64,000 nt of DNA, from the NCBI GenBank assembly GCA_964651535.1, contig CAZYYE010000001.1, forward strand, positions 992,001-1,056,000, given 5' to 3'. The stretch's first letter is position 1; each line of letters starts with the position of its first letter. Below the pieces are notes generated by a model that was not told the origin of the DNA, ran no database searches, and saw only the letters and a program-made list of their open reading frames with translations. The DNA comes from Terrimesophilobacter sp964651535 (lineage in GTDB: Bacteria > Actinomycetota > Actinomycetes > Actinomycetales > Microbacteriaceae). Positions 46,234 to 54,696 of the stretch are shown one piece after another. A program made the translations under genes and the position numbers.

Positions 46234-46398
46234 AACTGCACTACTGTCTATATCGCAGTTGCAGTACCTCGCAGATCTTGATTGCCAGTGAACCGGAAAC
46301 GGTGATCTGATCCTTTCGGGAGCGGACGATGAACACCGCGACGAGTGGATTCGAAAGTCGGATCCACGCGAGCAAGACTCCTGAAGGAGAAGAAAAAA
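46234..46398 (+). promoter_or_regulatory. Promoter region and long 5' leader of the cold-shock gene
   Basis: A CTATAT-type -10 at about 46245-46252 leaves a leader of roughly 140 bases before ATG 46399. Inside are CGGAAACG and GGATCC stretches and near the end AAGGAGA with A-rich sequence. Cold-shock mRNAs of many bacteria have long folded leaders that change structure with temperature; here that is only suggested by length and position. The stretch 45954-46214 upstream holds no gene I can support. Confidence 0.45.
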
Positions 46399-46602
46399 AT
46401 GGCAGTAGGCACCGTTAAGTGGTTCAACGCGGAAAAGGGCTTTGGTTTCATCGCCCCTGAGGACGGAAGTCCTGACGTGTTCGCCCACTACTCGGCTATC
46501 ACCGGAAGCGGCTACAAGTCGCTCGATGAGAACCAGAAGGTCGAGTTCGACCTTGCACAGGGCCCGAAGGGCCCGCAGGCGGAGAACATCCGCCCGCTGT
46601 AA
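46399..46602 (+). CDS. cspA: Cold-shock protein (CspA family)
   Basis: 67 aa single cold-shock domain that binds single-stranded RNA/DNA. TVKWFNAEKGFGFIAPEDG includes RNP1 (KGFGFI) and VFAHYSAI gives RNP2. YKSLDENQKVEFDLAQGPKGPQAENI is the usual end. AAGGAGAAG ahead of the start. A single-gene unit: it has its own terminator directly after. Confidence 0.97.
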   Translation: MAVGTVKWFNAEKGFGFIAPEDGSPDVFAHYSAITGSGYKSLDENQKVEFDLAQGPKGPQAENIRPL

Positions 46603-46613
46603 TCACTGAACTG

Positions 46614-46655
46614 GCCGGCCCCGCGCAGCGCTTAGCGCCGCGGGGCCGGCTTTTT
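46614..46655 (+). terminator. Intrinsic terminator of cspA
   Basis: GCCGGCCCCGCG (46614-46625) pairs perfectly with CGCGGGGCCGGC (46639-46650), followed by TTTTT. The 13-base loop contains GCGCTTAGCGC, a second short hairpin. Confidence 0.9.
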
Positions 46656-46794
46656 CTTTGCCCGGCGGCATGCCCGGCGCGATTGCGCCCGCCCGCCGCG
46701 CTTGCGCACGTTCGACAGGGCGCAATTGTGTCAAACGGGAACAGTTGCGTGTCTGTGTCGGTTACTGTCAGTGACCTCGACAAGGATGGAACAC

Positions 46795-47622
46795 ATGACT
46801 GACGCGCCCACGATGACCTCGCCCGAAGCTGATCTCGCCACATTCCGAGAGCGCCGGGATTTGGCGGTGGTCCAGCCGCTCGGCAGCCTCGCGCTCGTCA
46901 ACACGCAGTGGATCGACTCCGAGCAATCGGTGTGGGGCGTTCCCGGGTTGTGGGCGCCGCTGCCTGCGGGGGAGTCCGGATTGCAGCTCACGGCTGCGGG
47001 AGCCGACGGCATCCGGGTCGATGGCGAACTGGTCGATGGCACGGTGGTTGTCGCGGGCAAAGATTCTGCTGAGCCTGCCGATATCGTCTTCAGCGACACT
47101 GTTCGAGGTTTCGTCATTGCGGGGCCGACGGGAAATTATGCGCTGCGCGTGTGGGACGCGAATTCGGAGGGCATCCGAAATTTCGGCGGAATCGACGCTT
47201 ACCCGTACAACCCCGAATGGGTCGTCGACGCGCAGTTCACGGCGATGCCGGGCACGACGATGCCGTTCGAGCACAGCAAGGACGACGGTGAGACGCGCGA
47301 GCTCTCGATCCCTGGCGAGATCTCGTTCACCAAGGATGGCGTCGACTATTCGCTCGCGGCCATCGAGTCCGGGCGGGCGCTGCAGATCGTGTTCTCCGAT
47401 GCGACGAGCGGCGTGGACACCTACAGCGTCGGCCGGTTCCTCTTCGTGGCGCCGGATGCGTCAGGAAAAGTGACTCTCGACTTCAACCGCGCGGTACTCC
47501 CGCCCTGCGGCTTCTCCTACGCGTTCAATTGCCCGATGCCGCCGAAGCAGAACCGGTTCGCCATCCCAATCGAGGCGGGCGAGAAGAACGTCCTCGCGAA
47601 GGACGGTTCGCTTCTGCACTAA
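46795..47622 (+). CDS. DUF1684 domain protein
   Basis: 275 aa. DUF1684 proteins show FGGIDAYPYNPEWVVDAQF, ALQIVFSDATSG, TYSVGRFLFVAP, and the Cys/Pro-rich end LDFNRAVLPPCGFSYAFNCPMPPKQNRFAIPIEAGEK, all here in order. The last block is the family hallmark. Role unknown. ATG 46795 with AAGGATGG ahead; ATG 46786 is a less likely start. Stop overlaps the convergent mycoredoxin end by four bases. Confidence 0.9.
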   Translation: MTDAPTMTSPEADLATFRERRDLAVVQPLGSLALVNTQWIDSEQSVWGVPGLWAPLPAGESGLQLTAAGADGIRVDGELVDGTVVVAGKDSAEPADIVFSDTVRGFVIAGPTGNYALRVWDANSEGIRNFGGIDAYPYNPEWVVDAQFTAMPGTTMPFEHSKDDGETRELSIPGEISFTKDGVDYSLAAIESGRALQIVFSDATSGVDTYSVGRFLFVAPDASGKVTLDFNRAVLPPCGFSYAFNCPMPPKQNRFAIPIEAGEKNVLAKDGSLLH

Positions 47623-47873
47623 CCAGCGTTGGTGAGCGCTTCCACTTTGTTGCGCAGTTCATCGTCGCTCGGCTCCACGAAGTGGGTGCCGTCTGAGAAC
47701 GCGATGACGGGGATGCTCGTGCGACCGCTGATGGCTTTCGCGCGATCCGCCGCTTCAGGTTCGGTGAGGAGGTCGACGTACTCGTAGTCCGCACCCATTT
47801 CGTCGAGAAGCTTCTTCGAGCGGCGGCAGTCGCTGCACCAGTCCGCGCCGTACATTGTGATCGTCGTAGCCAT
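47619..47873 (-). CDS. Glutaredoxin-family protein (mycoredoxin-like)
   Basis: 84 aa. Active-site WCSDCRRSK gives a Cys-x2-Cys pair (C-S-D-C); TSIPVIAFSDG is the cis-Pro region. This fits the actinobacterial mycoredoxin group that reduces mycothiol mixed disulfides, although the usual motif is CGYC/CVPC, so the exact partner is unsure. ATG 47873. Confidence 0.88.
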   Translation of the reverse strand: MATTITMYGADWCSDCRRSKKLLDEMGADYEYVDLLTEPEAADRAKAISGRTSIPVIAFSDGTHFVEPSDDELRNKVEALTNAG

Positions 47874-47959
47874 AGTCACGTCAACGAGCATGGCGCGACA
47901 TTCATTCCCTGCGCCCGATCCGGCCAGCTATTGTCGGAGTCTCAGGGCAGACTGGACAC

Positions 47960-49672
47960 GTGTTCCTCGCCGCAACCTCACACGCAGATGGGGTGTTGCT
48001 GTCGGCGCTCGATGACGCGGGATCTCCGTTCAATGAGCCGCGAGTCGTCCCGCTCGCGGAGTTCCCCCACGAGGTCTCGCGACTGGAGTTCAGTGGCGAA
48101 CGGCCACGCTGGGTGTGGGATGACACAACGACCTGGTATCCGAAGCTTCTCGCAGTCGGGGTGCGAGTGGAGCGGTGCGTCGACCTTCGACTGTCCCATG
48201 CGATCCTCCGCAACTCCGAACTCACGGCGATGACTGCGTTTGCCCGAGCGGAGCGCTCTGGCTGGGATGAGCCGGCACCGGAAGAAAGCGCACGACCGCG
48301 TTCCGGTGCTCGGGCGACGGGTGACGGGCTCTTCGAGCTCGAGCTCGAGTCCGAGTCACGCGCTGTGCCGGCCGCGACCGATGCTGTCGCCGAGTTCCGA
48401 CTTCAGCGCGAAGCGATTGCGGCATCCACGGACCCGGGTCGGATCGGTTTGCTGCTCGCTGCCGAGTCGGCGGGTGCGCTCGTGGCAGCAGAGATGCAGT
48501 TCGCCGGGTTGCCGTGGCGCGCCGATCTTCACGAGGAGCTTCTGGAAGATCTGCTCGGACCGCGTCCGCAGGCGGGGGAACGTCCGGTGAAGCTCGCGGC
48601 GGTGCTGGAGCGGGTGAGAAGCGCGCTGGATGCGCCCGACCTCAACCCTGACTCTCCCGCCGACCTCATCAAGTCGCTCAAGCGCGCCGGGCTCATGGTC
48701 TCTTCGACGAGGTCGTGGGAGTTGAAGAAGCTTTCCCATCCGGCGATCGAGCCGCTCCTGGAGTACAAGAAACTCAGCAGGTTGCTGAGCGCGAATGGCT
48801 GGCACTGGCTGGATGCGAACGTGCACGATGGCCGGTTCCGGCCGGATTACGTCGTCGGTGGCGTCGTGACGGGTCGTTGGGCGAGTAAGGGTGGCGGGGG
48901 CGCGCTGCAACTCCCGAAGCAAGTTCGAGGAGCGGTGGTGGCTGATCCGGGCTGGAAGCTCGTCGTGGCGGATGCTTCGCAGCTTGAGCCGCGCATCCTC
49001 GCCGCGCTGTCTGGCGATCGGGCGATGGCGGAGGCCGGGCAGGCGAAGGACATGTATGCGGCGATCGTGGCGAGCGGCGCAGTTGCGACGCGCGACAAGG
49101 CGAAGGTCGCGATGCTCGGCGCGATGTACGGTGCGACGACGGGGGAGAGCGGGCGGCTCATGCCTGCGCTCACGAAGGCGTACCCGCGCGCGATCGGCTT
49201 GGTGGAGAGCGCGGCGAGGGCGGGGGAGCGCGGTGACGTTGTGACGACGCGTCTCGGGCGCAGCTCACCGCGCCCTGGTGGCACGTGGGGAGACGTGCAG
49301 GCTGCGGCCTATGGCGATGCGGCGACGGATGCCGATGCAAGCCGTGCGCGTGGCCAGGCGCGTTCGTGGGGTCGGTTCACCCGCAACTTCGTGGTCCAGG
49401 GCTCCGCCGCGGAGTGGGCGTTGTGCTGGATGGCGACGCTGCGCGGCTCGTTGCGCGAGCTTGGTGGAAAGGCGTGGCTCACGGATGCCCCTCACCTCGT
49501 GTTCTTCCTGCACGACGAGATCGTCGTGCATTCGTCCGCCGCGATGACGGATGCCGTGGTCGCCGCGATCGAGTCAGCCGCCGCCGAGGCCGGCCGCCTG
49601 CTCTTCGGTGCAACTCCCGTCGAGTTTCCCCTGAGCATCGCCGTGGTCGACTCCTACTCCGACGCGAAGTAG
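47960..49672 (+). CDS. Family A DNA polymerase with degenerate exonuclease domain
   Basis: 570 aa, shorter than PolA (about 880). The first 200 residues look like the actinobacterial 3'-5' exonuclease-like domain but lack clear DEDD acid residues. Polymerase motif A is VVADASQLEPRILAALSGD (about residues 335-355), motif B is RDKAKVAMLGAMYGA and motif C is the HDEIVVHS (His518-Asp519) end. No 5'-3' exonuclease domain. This second family A polymerase occurs widely in Actinobacteria; replication repair or translesion function is unproven. GTG 47960. Confidence 0.9.
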   Translation: MFLAATSHADGVLLSALDDAGSPFNEPRVVPLAEFPHEVSRLEFSGERPRWVWDDTTTWYPKLLAVGVRVERCVDLRLSHAILRNSELTAMTAFARAERSGWDEPAPEESARPRSGARATGDGLFELELESESRAVPAATDAVAEFRLQREAIAASTDPGRIGLLLAAESAGALVAAEMQFAGLPWRADLHEELLEDLLGPRPQAGERPVKLAAVLERVRSALDAPDLNPDSPADLIKSLKRAGLMVSSTRSWELKKLSHPAIEPLLEYKKLSRLLSANGWHWLDANVHDGRFRPDYVVGGVVTGRWASKGGGGALQLPKQVRGAVVADPGWKLVVADASQLEPRILAALSGDRAMAEAGQAKDMYAAIVASGAVATRDKAKVAMLGAMYGATTGESGRLMPALTKAYPRAIGLVESAARAGERGDVVTTRLGRSSPRPGGTWGDVQAAAYGDAATDADASRARGQARSWGRFTRNFVVQGSAAEWALCWMATLRGSLRELGGKAWLTDAPHLVFFLHDEIVVHSSAAMTDAVVAAIESAAAEAGRLLFGATPVEFPLSIAVVDSYSDAK

Positions 49673-49681
49673 CGCCGCTCT

Positions 49682-49755
49682 GCCCCCTGAGGTGCGAGCG
49701 GAGCGAGCCCTGCCCGCTCCCTGAGGAGGCCAGGGGGGGTCGTCTCGAAGGGAGC
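49682..49755. repeat. REP-like intergenic repeat element
   Basis: CCCTGAGGTGCGAGCGGAGCG-type sequence followed by GCTCCCT (49716-49722) and AGGGAGC (49749-49755) inverted arms with CTCGAAGGGAGC. The unit CTCCCTGAG ... CTCGAAGGGAG resembles repeated palindromic elements scattered in Microbacteriaceae genomes. Here it separates the polymerase and padR genes. Confidence 0.6.
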
Positions 49756-49778
49756 GACCCGGCATTCGTCGGCCGCGT

Positions 49779-50396
49779 TCAGCTTGTCGAGTCTTTCGCG
49801 GGCCGGCCACGCCTGGGAACCTCGGTGCTCAGCGGCACCGGGTCTGCCAGGCCGGCAGAGACTGCCCGCGCGAGCCGCGATTCGAAGTGGTCGAGCCAGC
49901 GCACCTGGGCCTCTGCCTGGAAGATGAGCGAGTCGACGACGAGCATCCGCGCCATGTCCTGTGAGGTCTCGGGGTCGCTCGACGCATTTTTTGTCTTCGT
50001 GAGCTCCTGGAGGTTCTGCAGCGTCGCGGTGCGCTGCACCTGGATAACGCGCGCGATGTCGACGCCCGGTAGGGTTATGGCGATCGCGAGCTTGATGGCG
50101 AGTTCGTCCCGTGTCGCGGCGGAGCGTTCGACGGGGGAGCCGAGCCAGCCAGCCACTTCTGCGCTGCCGGCATCCGTGATGCGGTAATGGATCTGGCCTG
50201 AACTGTCGGTTTCCGCATCCTCACTCTCGGCTTTCTCGACGAGCCCGTCCCGCTCGAGCCGATCGAGCGTGTTGTAGATCTGGCCGACGTTGAGGGGCCA
50301 GGTGGAGCCGGTTCTGCGATCGAATTCGCTGCGCAACTGATAGCCGTAACACGGCCCCTGGTCGAGGATGGCGAGGAGGCTCTGCCGGACGGACAT
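49779..50396 (-). CDS. PadR-family transcriptional regulator
   Basis: 205 aa. Winged-helix N-terminus: LLAILDQGPCYGYQLRSEFDRRTGSTWPLNVGQIYNTLDRLERDGLVE, the typical PadR start, then the beta-wing HYRITDAGSAEVAGWL. The C-terminal helical domain is for dimerisation. The operator at 50436-50464 suggests autoregulation. No ABC exporter or other usual PadR target gene is nearby in this window. Confidence 0.92.
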   Translation of the reverse strand: MSVRQSLLAILDQGPCYGYQLRSEFDRRTGSTWPLNVGQIYNTLDRLERDGLVEKAESEDAETDSSGQIHYRITDAGSAEVAGWLGSPVERSAATRDELAIKLAIAITLPGVDIARVIQVQRTATLQNLQELTKTKNASSDPETSQDMARMLVVDSLIFQAEAQVRWLDHFESRLARAVSAGLADPVPLSTEVPRRGRPAKDSTS

Positions 50397-50435
50397 GAGG
50401 CCCTTTCGATTTCATTGGCCGATATTGCTCTGCCG

Positions 50436-50481
50436 AGTATGTAGTTACGGAGTATAGCCATACTGAGCATCCATTAGTCAA
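50436..50481 (-). promoter_or_regulatory. padR promoter with overlapping operator
   Basis: On the minus strand TTGACT (50476-50481) and TATACT (50451-50456) are 19 bases apart. The plus-strand near-palindrome AGTATAGCCATACT (50451-50464, 12 of 14 positions symmetric) covers the -10, and another half, AGTATG, is at 50436-50441. A repressor on this site would block its own promoter. Confidence 0.6.
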
Positions 50482-50499
50482 ACGCGTCCGCGTGTCGGG

Positions 50500-50539
50500 A
50501 ATCACACTCTTGTGATTTGCCAGCTTCATCGGTCATAAT
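50500..50539 (+). promoter_or_regulatory. Promoter of DUF3145 gene with palindrome
   Basis: TTGTGA (50510-50515) and CATAAT (50534-50539) are 18 bases apart. The -35 is part of a perfect inverted repeat AATCACA-CTCT-TGTGATT (50500-50517). The order TCACA-N4-TGTGA is the reverse of a CRP-type site, so a different regulator is needed. The spacer to the GTG is 77 bases. Confidence 0.5.
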
Positions 50540-50616
50540 GCAAAGGAAACTTCATACGTTACGAATCTCGTTCCACAGGTCGATGGGGAAGTCGCACCTA
50601 ATGGAATGGAGTTATC

Positions 50617-51120
50617 GTGACTGCTGCACAAGCGCGCGGAGTGCTGTACGTCCACTCATCGCCGAAAGCCTTATGCCCCCACGTCGAGTGGGCGGCCGGT
50701 GGCGCCCTCGATCGCGCCGTGAACTTCAACTGGGACGTCCAGCCCGTGCTCAAAGGCGCCATGCGCGCCGAGTACTACTGGGAAGGCACCCAGGGCACAG
50801 GGGCGCGCCTCGCCTCAGCCCTGCGCGGCTGGGAACACTTGCGCTTCGAAGTGACAGAGGATCCCACCCCCGGCAGCGATGGCGGCCGCTGGCTGCACAC
50901 GCCCGACCTCGGCATCTTCTACGCGCAGACCGACACCGTGGGCAACGTCGTCATCCCCGAGGACCGCATCCGCTACGCCATGGAGGTCGCCGGATCCGAC
51001 GCATTCGAACTGCACCGCGAACTGCGCCTCGCCCTCGGGCAGGCGTGGGATGACGAACTCGAGGTGTTCCGCCACGCGAGCGACACGAACCAGGTGGTGT
51101 GGCTGCACAAGGTAGGTTGA
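50617..51120 (+). CDS. DUF3145 family protein
   Basis: 167 aa, an actinobacterial family of unknown role. Conserved order: RGVLYVHSSPKALCPHVEWAAGGAL, VLKGAMRAEYYWEG, LRGWEHLRFEVTEDP, DLGIFYAQTDTVGN, VIPEDRIRYAM and the end LGQAWDDELEVFRHA. No membrane segments. GTG 50617. A single-gene unit, terminated by the hairpin at 51182. Confidence 0.92.
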   Translation: MTAAQARGVLYVHSSPKALCPHVEWAAGGALDRAVNFNWDVQPVLKGAMRAEYYWEGTQGTGARLASALRGWEHLRFEVTEDPTPGSDGGRWLHTPDLGIFYAQTDTVGNVVIPEDRIRYAMEVAGSDAFELHRELRLALGQAWDDELEVFRHASDTNQVVWLHKVG

Positions 51121-51181
51121 TGCGCCGCCGCTTGTGCGGCGCATGGGGTCGCCTGGTGCACGCGTCGAGTGATGCCCATCC

Positions 51182-51217
51182 GGACGAAAGATGGTGCCGA
51201 GGCGTCATCTTTCGTCC
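51182..51217. terminator. Hairpin between convergent DUF3145 and reductase genes
   Basis: GGACGAAAGATG (51182-51193) pairs perfectly over 12 bases with CATCTTTCGTCC (51206-51217), loop 12 bases. The stop codon of the minus-strand reductase frame lies inside the structure (51205-51207). Short A/T runs flank it, so it can act both ways. Confidence 0.55.
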
Positions 51218-51603
51218 AAACGACCATCATTCGGCGGCGCGGGAGGCAGTTCGTGCGTCGCTACTTCGCCAGTCGGTAGCGGAGGTGCGCGAACCCGCTC
51301 GATCCGCGTGCGCTCGCTCGTCACCGCATCCAGAGTTCGCGAGAAGACGACCTTGTCGGTGTCGCGCCAGATCCGCCCATACTCCTGGATGTAATCCGGA
51401 CCACCCTCGACGATGCCCGGGTCCTCCCAGAAGACCATCGTTTCGTAGAGCCGGCGGCCGTACAGGACGGTTCCGACGGTGCGATCGAGGTCATTAGCCA
51501 GTCGGTGCACCTCTTCGTCGGGTTCCGCCCAACGGAAGGACCCTTCCGCATCTTCGACGTATCCATCGAGCGAGCAGATCGCGGTGTAACTCAATCGTGC
51601 CAT
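51205..51603 (-). pseudogene. Truncated dihydrofolate-reductase-fold protein (RibD C-terminal type)
   Basis: 132 aa where the family has about 180-190. ARLSYTAICSLDGYVEDAEGSFRWAEPDEEVHRL is the normal start, LYGRRLYETMVFWEDP, YIQEYGRIWRDTDKVVFSRTL and SERTRIERV continue. The expected segment with the GG(P/A)xL motif is missing; the last 35 residues (PPLPTGEVATHELPPAPPNDGRL) are not family-like and the stop falls in a hairpin. A deletion of the 3' third seems likely. Could still be a short expressed remnant. Confidence 0.7.
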
Positions 51604-51671
51604 TCGGATGATCCCGTGGGTAATCTGCGGACGCAATGAGAAATGTCGGTGGTGCGGTGTTGTCTTCAAGT

Positions 51672-53048
51672 ATGGAACCAGCATCCGGCGCCGAGGTGAT
51701 CTCAATCGATCCTTCAGCGTTTTACGACGATGGGCTCCCGATCGACCCGAAAGTATTCGAGGACGATGTGATTCCCGTCGACCCGACGGGCTTCGATGAG
51801 GACGCGTGGATGGCGTGGCTCGAAGCCGAGTTTTCGCGGGCGCCGTCTCCGGCCGAGCGCGTGGAGCGCGTGATTTCCCTGCGGGCAGAAATGGCCCGTT
51901 TTGCCGCGCTGGAGGCTCGCGAGTTGGCCGCGCTCGCCGACGAGATCGACGGGAGTTCGACGCCCGGCGGAGCGACAGGCACCGCTGACCTGGAGTACCG
52001 GTCGCTCGTCGCTGAGCTGGCCGTGGCGTTGCGCGTATCCGATCGGACCATGGCCTCCCGGCTGGACCAGGCCACGACTCTCGCGCGGAGATTCCCCGCC
52101 ACCCTGAATGCGCTCGAGGCGGGCGCGATCGACCGCGGTCATGTCTTTGCCATCGTGGAGAGCGGGTCGATCATCGACGACACCGCTGCGCGCGCACGAT
52201 TCGAGCATGAGGTGCTGCGCACGGCGGAGGAGCTCACCCCCGGGCGGCTGCGCCGGGTGGCCCGATTCGCGGCGGAACGCCTCACGAGCGTGTCCTTTCA
52301 GGAGCGGCACGCCCGTGCGCGCGAAGAGAGAAATGTTGCGATCTCCGAAGTCGGCGACGGGATGTCAGAGTTGATTCACACCCTGCCGACGATCCTCGCC
52401 GCGGCGATCTGGGACCGACTCACCCAGCAGGCCAAGGCGGTGAGGAACGCCGGCGACTCGAGATCCTTCGACCAGCTCCGCGCCGATCTCGCCACCGAGA
52501 TGATGCTGACGGGCCAACCGTCAGGTGATCCGGATGCTCCGCACGCTGCAGGCGTGGGCATCCGCGCCGAGATCGCCGTCGTCATTCCCATGTTGACGCT
52601 GCTGGGCGGGCGCAGCGGCGACGGCGACGAACCTGCCGCGATCGTCGGCAAGGGGCCGATCGACCTGGCGACAGCGAAACAACTTGCGGGCACCACGAAA
52701 TTGTGGACCCGGATTCTCACCGATCCGGTCACGGATCAGGTACTCGCGACGGACGACTACCGGCCGCCGGAGAAATTGCGGCGATACGTGCGCTTCCGAG
52801 ACGGACGATGTCGGTTCCCCACTTGCAATCGCAGTGCGTGGCGATGCGATGTCGACCACACTGACGAATGGCACGATGGGGGCACGACCAGTCACGACAA
52901 TCTTGCTTTGCTGTGCCGGTACCACCACGTGCTCAAAGGCAACACTGCCTGGAAAGTAGTGCAAACCTCGCCGGGAATCCTCGAATGGACGAGCCCGTTT
53001 GGCCGCGTCATCACGGATGTTCCCGACAGGCCCGTAAAATTCAGCTAG
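51672..53048 (+). CDS. DUF222 / HNH endonuclease domain protein (13E12 repeat family)
   Basis: 458 aa. DUF222 spans about residues 50-330 and the C-terminal HNH has RFRDGRCRFPTCNRSAWRCDVDHTDEWHDGGTTSHDNLALLCRYHHVLKG with the Cys, His and Asn metal set. These proteins occur in many copies in actinobacterial genomes and are thought to be linked to mobile DNA; function is unproven. ATG 51672 is preferred to 51636. Strand-convergent with fabF. Confidence 0.93.
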   Translation: MEPASGAEVISIDPSAFYDDGLPIDPKVFEDDVIPVDPTGFDEDAWMAWLEAEFSRAPSPAERVERVISLRAEMARFAALEARELAALADEIDGSSTPGGATGTADLEYRSLVAELAVALRVSDRTMASRLDQATTLARRFPATLNALEAGAIDRGHVFAIVESGSIIDDTAARARFEHEVLRTAEELTPGRLRRVARFAAERLTSVSFQERHARAREERNVAISEVGDGMSELIHTLPTILAAAIWDRLTQQAKAVRNAGDSRSFDQLRADLATEMMLTGQPSGDPDAPHAAGVGIRAEIAVVIPMLTLLGGRSGDGDEPAAIVGKGPIDLATAKQLAGTTKLWTRILTDPVTDQVLATDDYRPPEKLRRYVRFRDGRCRFPTCNRSAWRCDVDHTDEWHDGGTTSHDNLALLCRYHHVLKGNTAWKVVQTSPGILEWTSPFGRVITDVPDRPVKFS

Positions 53049-53073
53049 GGTTTGCGCCCGGCCTGTGCGACGG

Positions 53074-53092
53074 GAGTCTCAGCGCGAGACTC
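53074..53092. terminator. Hairpin between HNH gene and fabF ends
   Basis: GAGTCTC (53074-53080) and GAGACTC (53086-53092) pair perfectly around AGCGC, at the convergent ends of the two genes. It overlaps the fabF stop codon. Confidence 0.5.
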
Positions 53093-54329
53093 ACACGCTG
53101 CGGAACGCCACCACGGCATTGTGCCCGCCGAACCCGAACGAGTTGCTGATCGCCAGTTGCGGTCCATCACCGAGGGGTCGCGGTGACGTCACGACGTCGA
53201 GAGGGATCGCGGGGTCCTGATCGTCCAGATTGATCGTGGGCGGTGCCATCCGTTCGTGCACGGCAAGGATCGTGAAAATCGCCTCGAGCGCGCCCGTGCC
53301 GCCGAGCAGGTGACCGGTCGCGGCCTTCGTCGCCGACACCGGGATGTCGTGGAGCCGATCGCCGAAAATGCGCAAAAGCGCGTGGTACTCGGCAATGTCC
53401 CCGACGGGCGTGCTCGTCGCGTGCGCGTTGATGTGCGTGACATCCTCGAGTGCTCCCCCCGCATGTTCCACCGCGATGCGCATCGCGCGCGCGGCAGCGT
53501 TGCCGTCCGGGTCCGGAGCCGTGATGTGGTAGGAATCGCTCGTGACTGAGCCGCCGGCAAGCTCGGCGTAAATCCTTGCCCCGCGGGCGAGCGCATGCTC
53601 CTCGGTCTCCAGAACGATCGAGCCGGCGCCTTCTCCGAGCACGAAGCCGTCCCGGTTGAGGTCATAGGGGCGGGACGCCGCTGCGGGGTCGTCATTGCGC
53701 TTCGAGAGCGCCTGCATGGCGGCGAACGCCGCAATCGGCAGGGGGTGGATGGCCGCCTCGCTGCCGCCCGCGATGATGATGTCCGCGAGCCCGGCCTGAA
53801 GGTGGTCATAGGCGTTCGTAATCGATTCGGTGCCCGACGCGCACGCCGAGACGACCGTGCGCGCGCCGCCGCGCGCGGAGAGGTCCATACTGATCGCTGC
53901 GGCGGGGCCGTTCGGCATGAGCATGGGAACCGTCATGGGAAGCACGCGCCGCGGGCCGCGCTCGCGCAACGTATCCCACGCGTCCACGAGAGTCCAGATG
54001 CCGCCGATGCCCGTTGCGTAGTCGACTGCGATGCGAAGCGGGTCAACGTCGGGGGATCCGGCATCCGCCCAGGCCTCGCGCGCCGAGATGAGCGCGTGCT
54101 GGCTTGACGGGTCGAGGCGCTTGGTTTCGACCCGTTCAAGCACGTCGGCCGGGGCAACCTTCGCCTGGGCGGCGAATGTCACAGGGAGCTCGTACTGCTC
54201 AACCCAGTCGGCGTCAATCGCGCTGACTCCGGATTCTCCGGCAAGGAGCGCATTCCATGAGTCGCGCACGTTGCCGCCGAGAGGTGAGCTCGTGCCGAGC
54301 CCGGTGACCACGATCTTCTTGAGCGTCAT
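53091..54329 (-). CDS. fabF: Beta-ketoacyl-ACP synthase II
   Basis: 412 aa. Elongates acyl chains with malonyl-ACP. VVTGLGTSSPLGGNV at the start, nucleophile Cys in VVSACASGTESI, active-site His in NAHATSTPVGD and KAATGHLLGG, and NSFGFGGHNA at the end. Last gene of the fabD-fabH-acpP-fabF cluster; 79 bases after acpP. Confidence 0.96.
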   Translation of the reverse strand: MTLKKIVVTGLGTSSPLGGNVRDSWNALLAGESGVSAIDADWVEQYELPVTFAAQAKVAPADVLERVETKRLDPSSQHALISAREAWADAGSPDVDPLRIAVDYATGIGGIWTLVDAWDTLRERGPRRVLPMTVPMLMPNGPAAAISMDLSARGGARTVVSACASGTESITNAYDHLQAGLADIIIAGGSEAAIHPLPIAAFAAMQALSKRNDDPAAASRPYDLNRDGFVLGEGAGSIVLETEEHALARGARIYAELAGGSVTSDSYHITAPDPDGNAAARAMRIAVEHAGGALEDVTHINAHATSTPVGDIAEYHALLRIFGDRLHDIPVSATKAATGHLLGGTGALEAIFTILAVHERMAPPTINLDDQDPAIPLDVVTSPRPLGDGPQLAISNSFGFGGHNAVVAFRSV

Positions 54330-54408
54330 TGAGTCATCTCTCCATCAATCACATCGCACGCCGTCGACCGCCCCGATGAACATCCGGACGGCCGAAGGCG
54401 TGGCACAA

Positions 54409-54657
54409 CTAGTTCTGCGCGTTGACGATGAAGCTGACGGCGTCGCCGACGGTCTTCAGGTTCTTGACCTCGTCATCCGGAATCTTGACGTCGAACTTCT
54501 CCTCCGCGTTGACCACAATGGTCATCATCGAAATCGAATCGATGTCGAGATCGTCGGTGAACGACTTGTCCAACTCGACCGTGTCAGTCGCGATGCCGGT
54601 TTCGTCGTTGATGAGCTCGGCGAGGCCGGCCAGAACTTCTTCGGTGGACAATGCCAT
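54409..54657 (-). CDS. acpP: Acyl carrier protein
   Basis: 82 aa. The phosphopantetheine Ser is Ser41 in DLDIDSISM, where classical ACPs have DSL (DSI here). Acidic helical protein. Carries growing acyl chains for FabD, FabH and FabF of this cluster. Confidence 0.97.
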   Translation of the reverse strand: MALSTEEVLAGLAELINDETGIATDTVELDKSFTDDLDIDSISMMTIVVNAEEKFDVKIPDDEVKNLKTVGDAVSFIVNAQN

Positions 54658-54696
54658 TGTGTTATCTCCTTGGGGTATTGATGACCGGGGATTAGT

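Noticed and set aside
50500..50517. CRP/GlxR-type cAMP site at the DUF3145 promoter
   Set aside because: The half sites face outward (TCACA-N4-TGTGA) and the spacing differs from the inward TGTGA-N6-TCACA consensus.
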